Shown here: piece after piece, positions 60,830-64,000 of the stretch
How positions within the stretch are numbered: the first letter of the stretch is position 1
How the letters are laid out: every line of letters starts with the position of its first letter
Assembly: GCF_042453785.1 (NCBI RefSeq)
Contig: NC_091667.1
Coordinates: 34,526,001 to 34,590,000, forward strand
Reading direction: 5' to 3'
Source of the DNA: Malus domestica
Taxonomy: Eukaryota; Streptophyta; Magnoliopsida; Rosales; Rosaceae
Length of the DNA: 64,000 nucleotides
Program-made: the position numbers and the translations under genes
Notes under the pieces: generated by a model
What the model saw: only the letters and a program-made list of their open reading frames with translations
What the model was told of the DNA's origin: nothing
Database searches by the model: none

Positions 60830-63295
60830 ATGGACGCCGTTAACCTCCACTTTCTCTCTCTAACCCTGCTCTCTCTCCTCCACTTCTCGGCCTCCTTCAC
60901 TCCCTCCGATAACTACCTCATCAACTGCGGCTCACCCTCCAACGCCTCCGTCTTCAACAGGGTCTTCTCGGCGGACCCTTACGAACCCGGAGCGGCGGGA
61001 TCCATTTCGCTCACCGACCGAAACCCACCTCCGAGTTCGCCCGCCCTCTACCGCACGGCCAGAGTTTTCACCAGGGCTTCGAGCTACACCTTCAGCATCA
61101 AGAAATCCGGGACCCACTTGGTACGTTTTCACTTCTCGCCGTTTGTAGCTCAGGGTTTTGACTTGAAAGCTGCAAACTTTAGCGTTTCAGTTGATGGGTT
61201 TGTTCTGTTGAGAGAATTACATGTTAGGGACTCTGTGATTAGAGAGTTTGTGATGAGAATTGATGCAGATGTGGTTGAAATTGTGTTTGCGCCTGTGGGC
61301 GATTCTGGGTTTTGCTATGTAAATGCAATTGAAGTTTTTACAGCTCCTGAGGATCTTGTTCTTGATTACGGTGCTAAATTGGTGGGTGCGAATGTTGTGG
61401 AATACAAGAATCTTTCTTCACAAGTTTTAGAGACCCTTTATAGGATTAATGTTGGAGGTTCGAAATTGACACCTTTTAATGATACTTTGTGGAGGGATTG
61501 GGTCCCTGATGTCGATTATCTTGTTCTGAAATCGGCTGCGAAGCGCGCTTCCACCACGCATACTCCGAATTATCAGGGGGGCGGTGCAACTCGAGAGATT
61601 GCCCCGGATAATGTATACATGACTGCCCAGGAGATGAATACGGATAAGGCAATTACAGGTGCAAAGTTTAATCTCACATGGAAATTTCCCGTTAATACGA
61701 ATTCCGGGCATTTGGTTAGGTTGCACTTCTGTGACATTGTTAGTCCTGCACTTAACTTGTTGTACTTTAATGTGTATATCAACGGGTATGCTGCGTATAG
61801 AGATGTTGATCTATCAGTGCTGGCAACCAACGTGCTTGCATCTCCTGTCTATATTGATTTTGTTGTGGATTCAGATAGTTCGGGGATGATAGATATCAGT
61901 GTTGGTCCTTCTGATCTGAGTGGTTCCATGAGGATTAATGCTATATTGAATGGGGCGGAGATCATGAAAATGGTGAATGCTTCCAATTTACGGGCTGGAA
62001 CTGGGCGTAAGAAGAGAAGTATATGGATTTTGGTGGCCACAGTTGTTGGAGGCTTTGTTGTTCTGTGTTTTGCAATTGGTGTATTTCTGCTTGCTTTGAA
62101 ACGCAGGAAGAAGAAACTGAAACCCCAACCTGCAGAAAGTGCCGTTTGGACACCTTTACATGTATATGGAGGTAGTTCAAACAGTAGAACGTCTGAAAGG
62201 ACTACACTTGTGTCTCCAGGCACAAATGGATATCATTTCCTGAAAATCTCTTTTGCTGAATTACAGTTGGCGACAAACAATTTCGATAAAAGTCTAATTG
62301 TAGGCTCTGGTGGTTTTGGCATGGTTTACAAAGGGGTCCTGAAGGACAACACAAAGGTTGCCGTGAAGAGAGGTGTGCCTGGATCTAGGCAGGGCCTTCC
62401 AGAATTCCAGACTGAAATCACGGTTTTGTCCCAAATTCGCCACCACCACCTTGTATCACTTGTTGGGTATTGTGAAGAACAGTCTGAAATGATCCTAGTT
62501 TACGAATACGTGGAAAAGGGGCCGTTGAAGAAACATTTGTATGGTTCTGGGTTTCCACCTTTATCCTGGAAGCAACGGCTTGAAATATGCATTGGATCAG
62601 CAAGAGGTCTTCACTACCTTCATACAGGTTTTGCTCAAGGAATCATCCACCGTGACATTAAATCAACTAACATTTTGCTTGATGAGAATTATGTACCTAA
62701 GGTGGCTGATTTTGGTCTTTCAAGATCAGGTCCGTGTCTCAGTGAAACCCATGTAAGTACCGCTGTGAAAGGTAGTTTCGGGTATCTTGATCCTGAGTAT
62801 TTCCGGAGGCAGCAGCTTACTGATAAGTCAGATGTGTATTCATTTGGGGTTGTGCTCTTTGAGGTTCTTTGCGCGAGACCTGCTGTGGATCCCTCAGTTG
62901 ACAGGGAGCAGGTGAATCTAGGTGAATGGGCATTGGAATGGCAGAAAAAGGGCATGCTCGAGAAAATTATTGATCGCCACCTTGTTGGGAAGATCAAACC
63001 AAGCTCTTTGAAAAAGTTTGGAGAAACGGCAGAGAAATGTTTGGCTGAATATGGTGCGGATAGGCCAACCATGGGTGATGTATTATGGAATTTAGAATAC
63101 GCGCTTCAGCTTCAGGAATCTCGACCGCGTGGAGAACAGCCTCAAGGCTGCGATATCAACGAGCCTCTAACGAACAGCATCGTTCCTGGAGATCCGTCTA
63201 CCAATGTAAGAACAGAGGGAAATGATGGTAATGGTAGTTCGGAGATTAACACAAGCCTAGTTTTTTCTCAATTGATGACCAACGATGGCAGATAA
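60830..63295 (+). CDS. CrRLK1L malectin-like receptor kinase (At5g24010-like)
   Basis: Single-exon gene, 821 residues, typical of this intronless family. Signal peptide about 1-23 (hydrophobic, ends SASFT), tandem malectin-like ectodomain about 27-385 (opens DNYLINCGSP), membrane helix about 397-419 (IWILVATVVGGFVVLCFAIG), kinase about 485-765. Kinase motifs: glycine loop GSGGFGMVYKG, catalytic Lys in VAVKRG (513), HRDIKSTN (about 607; an RD kinase), DFGLSR (627), GYLDPEYFRR activation segment, GVVLFEVLCARP. All catalytic residues are present. Relatives sense cell-wall state and RALF peptides at the plasma membrane; this subgroup's ligand is unknown. In Arabidopsis At5g24010 sits beside FRO4/FRO5 and a DUF819 gene, as I recall, matching the neighbours here. 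Confidence 0.93.
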   Translation: MDAVNLHFLSLTLLSLLHFSASFTPSDNYLINCGSPSNASVFNRVFSADPYEPGAAGSISLTDRNPPPSSPALYRTARVFTRASSYTFSIKKSGTHLVRFHFSPFVAQGFDLKAANFSVSVDGFVLLRELHVRDSVIREFVMRIDADVVEIVFAPVGDSGFCYVNAIEVFTAPEDLVLDYGAKLVGANVVEYKNLSSQVLETLYRINVGGSKLTPFNDTLWRDWVPDVDYLVLKSAAKRASTTHTPNYQGGGATREIAPDNVYMTAQEMNTDKAITGAKFNLTWKFPVNTNSGHLVRLHFCDIVSPALNLLYFNVYINGYAAYRDVDLSVLATNVLASPVYIDFVVDSDSSGMIDISVGPSDLSGSMRINAILNGAEIMKMVNASNLRAGTGRKKRSIWILVATVVGGFVVLCFAIGVFLLALKRRKKKLKPQPAESAVWTPLHVYGGSSNSRTSERTTLVSPGTNGYHFLKISFAELQLATNNFDKSLIVGSGGFGMVYKGVLKDNTKVAVKRGVPGSRQGLPEFQTEITVLSQIRHHHLVSLVGYCEEQSEMILVYEYVEKGPLKKHLYGSGFPPLSWKQRLEICIGSARGLHYLHTGFAQGIIHRDIKSTNILLDENYVPKVADFGLSRSGPCLSETHVSTAVKGSFGYLDPEYFRRQQLTDKSDVYSFGVVLFEVLCARPAVDPSVDREQVNLGEWALEWQKKGMLEKIIDRHLVGKIKPSSLKKFGETAEKCLAEYGADRPTMGDVLWNLEYALQLQESRPRGEQPQGCDINEPLTNSIVPGDPSTNVRTEGNDGNGSSEINTSLVFSQLMTNDGR

Positions 63296-64000
63296 CTTCC
63301 GTGCTTGTGCACCAATATATTGATCATAGTACCATACAAGAATTTTACAAGATCACCTTACAACTACCACTGTGACAAGTCATACAGGTATACATCTTTC
63401 TAAGGTTCTCCCTCCTTCCACTGTTTATTCTTTTCTCATTTCTCTTACCACGATTATTATCCACGCAACTTTGTAATGAATTTCTGAGCTCTATCTTCCT
63501 CGCGTCGAGATGTTGTAGTATTTATCTTTTTCTATTCTACTGCTGTATAATGTATGCAAGTGAAGGAATTACAGAAGCTCCTCATGTTTGCTATCTGAAA
63601 TAAACAACAACAAAACCTTATCTCACTAAGTGAGTCGTCGGCGTTTGCTGTCTGAAGTGTAAGAAATAATGTATTTGTTTCTAGCTGGCTAGCCAGCCGT
63701 TCTGCACTACAATGTCTTCAGTAATGCATTAGATTTGCTTGAGCAAATACCAAGTACCAATGTATGGTGTGAGAGAGATAGTGGAAAATCATGTCATTCA
63801 ACTAAGTATCGAACTTAATTATGGTTTCGGCATCATTCATGCTGAGTTTGTAATCTCATGTGACAATAAACGTCAAACAAATCACTCAATTAAGTATTGA
63901 ACTTGATTATCATATTGCAATATTCACGTGAATTGGACATGATATATTCCTCAACAAAGCATATACAAACAAAGCACTCAACTAAGTATCGAAGTAATTA
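63296..64000. other. 3' flank of the receptor kinase
   Basis: 3' UTR, then 'actcaactaagtatcgaa' or a close variant three times from 63797, 63886 and 63978 (spacing about 90 bp), which continues beyond the window. Probably part of a transposon or tandem repeat cut by the window end. Confidence 0.5.

Overview
This is a eukaryotic nuclear window from a flowering plant. It shows spliced genes with GT-AG introns, AT-rich spacers and many small transposons. Gene families and repeats (Au-like SINEs, Cassandra TRIMs carrying 5S-rRNA-like sequence, several MITEs I associate with Malus/Pyrus) point to Rosaceae, probably the apple/pear group. This is judged from memory of families; no search was run.

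Layout. 1-2600: repeat-like spacer. 2620-5107 (-): a broken MATE/DTX transporter gene. 5.1-20.3 kb: gene-poor DNA with a Pack-MULE-like element carrying a fragment of an RPW8-type (RNL) resistance gene (9113-10260), a Cassandra solo LTR (14641-14912), SINEs and MITEs. 20343-22301 (+): intact intronless GRAS gene, SCL8 type. 22.3-29.8 kb: a ~0.7-kb tandem duplication, a LINE tail, a complete Cassandra element with target duplications (25187-25826) and minisatellites of LTR-element type. 29850-32804 (+): a decayed organellar prolyl-tRNA synthetase gene containing a TRIM LTR. 38712-42543 (+): a 1213-residue Arg/Ser-rich nuclear protein of the 'dentin sialophosphoprotein-related' plant family. 43553-46468 and 48498-53602 (-): two tandem ferric reductase (FRO) genes, both open from start to stop after splicing (721 and 696 aa). 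55866-56282 (-): a DUF819 remnant. 56496-57990 (-): an RBM18-type RNA-binding gene with one in-frame stop. 60830-63295 (+): an intact CrRLK1L malectin-like receptor kinase.

How it fits together. From memory, Arabidopsis has the order SCL8, OVA6 (prolyl-tRNA synthetase), dentin-sialophosphoprotein-related, DUF819, RNA-binding protein around At5g52510-52545, and FRO4, FRO5, DUF819, CrRLK1L around At5g23980-24010. This window interleaves both series in one order, as an ancestral block might look before Arabidopsis duplicated and thinned it. Three of the shared genes here (synthetase, DUF819, RBM18) are broken, which fits gene loss from one homoeologue after the apple/pear whole-genome duplication.

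I found no new multi-gene system. The points most worth a second look are the captured RPW8 fragment, the asymmetric FRO pair (exact loss of one intron plus a Pro-to-Ser change in the NADPH loop of one copy), the single stop in RBM18, and twin MITEs with diagnostic target duplications.
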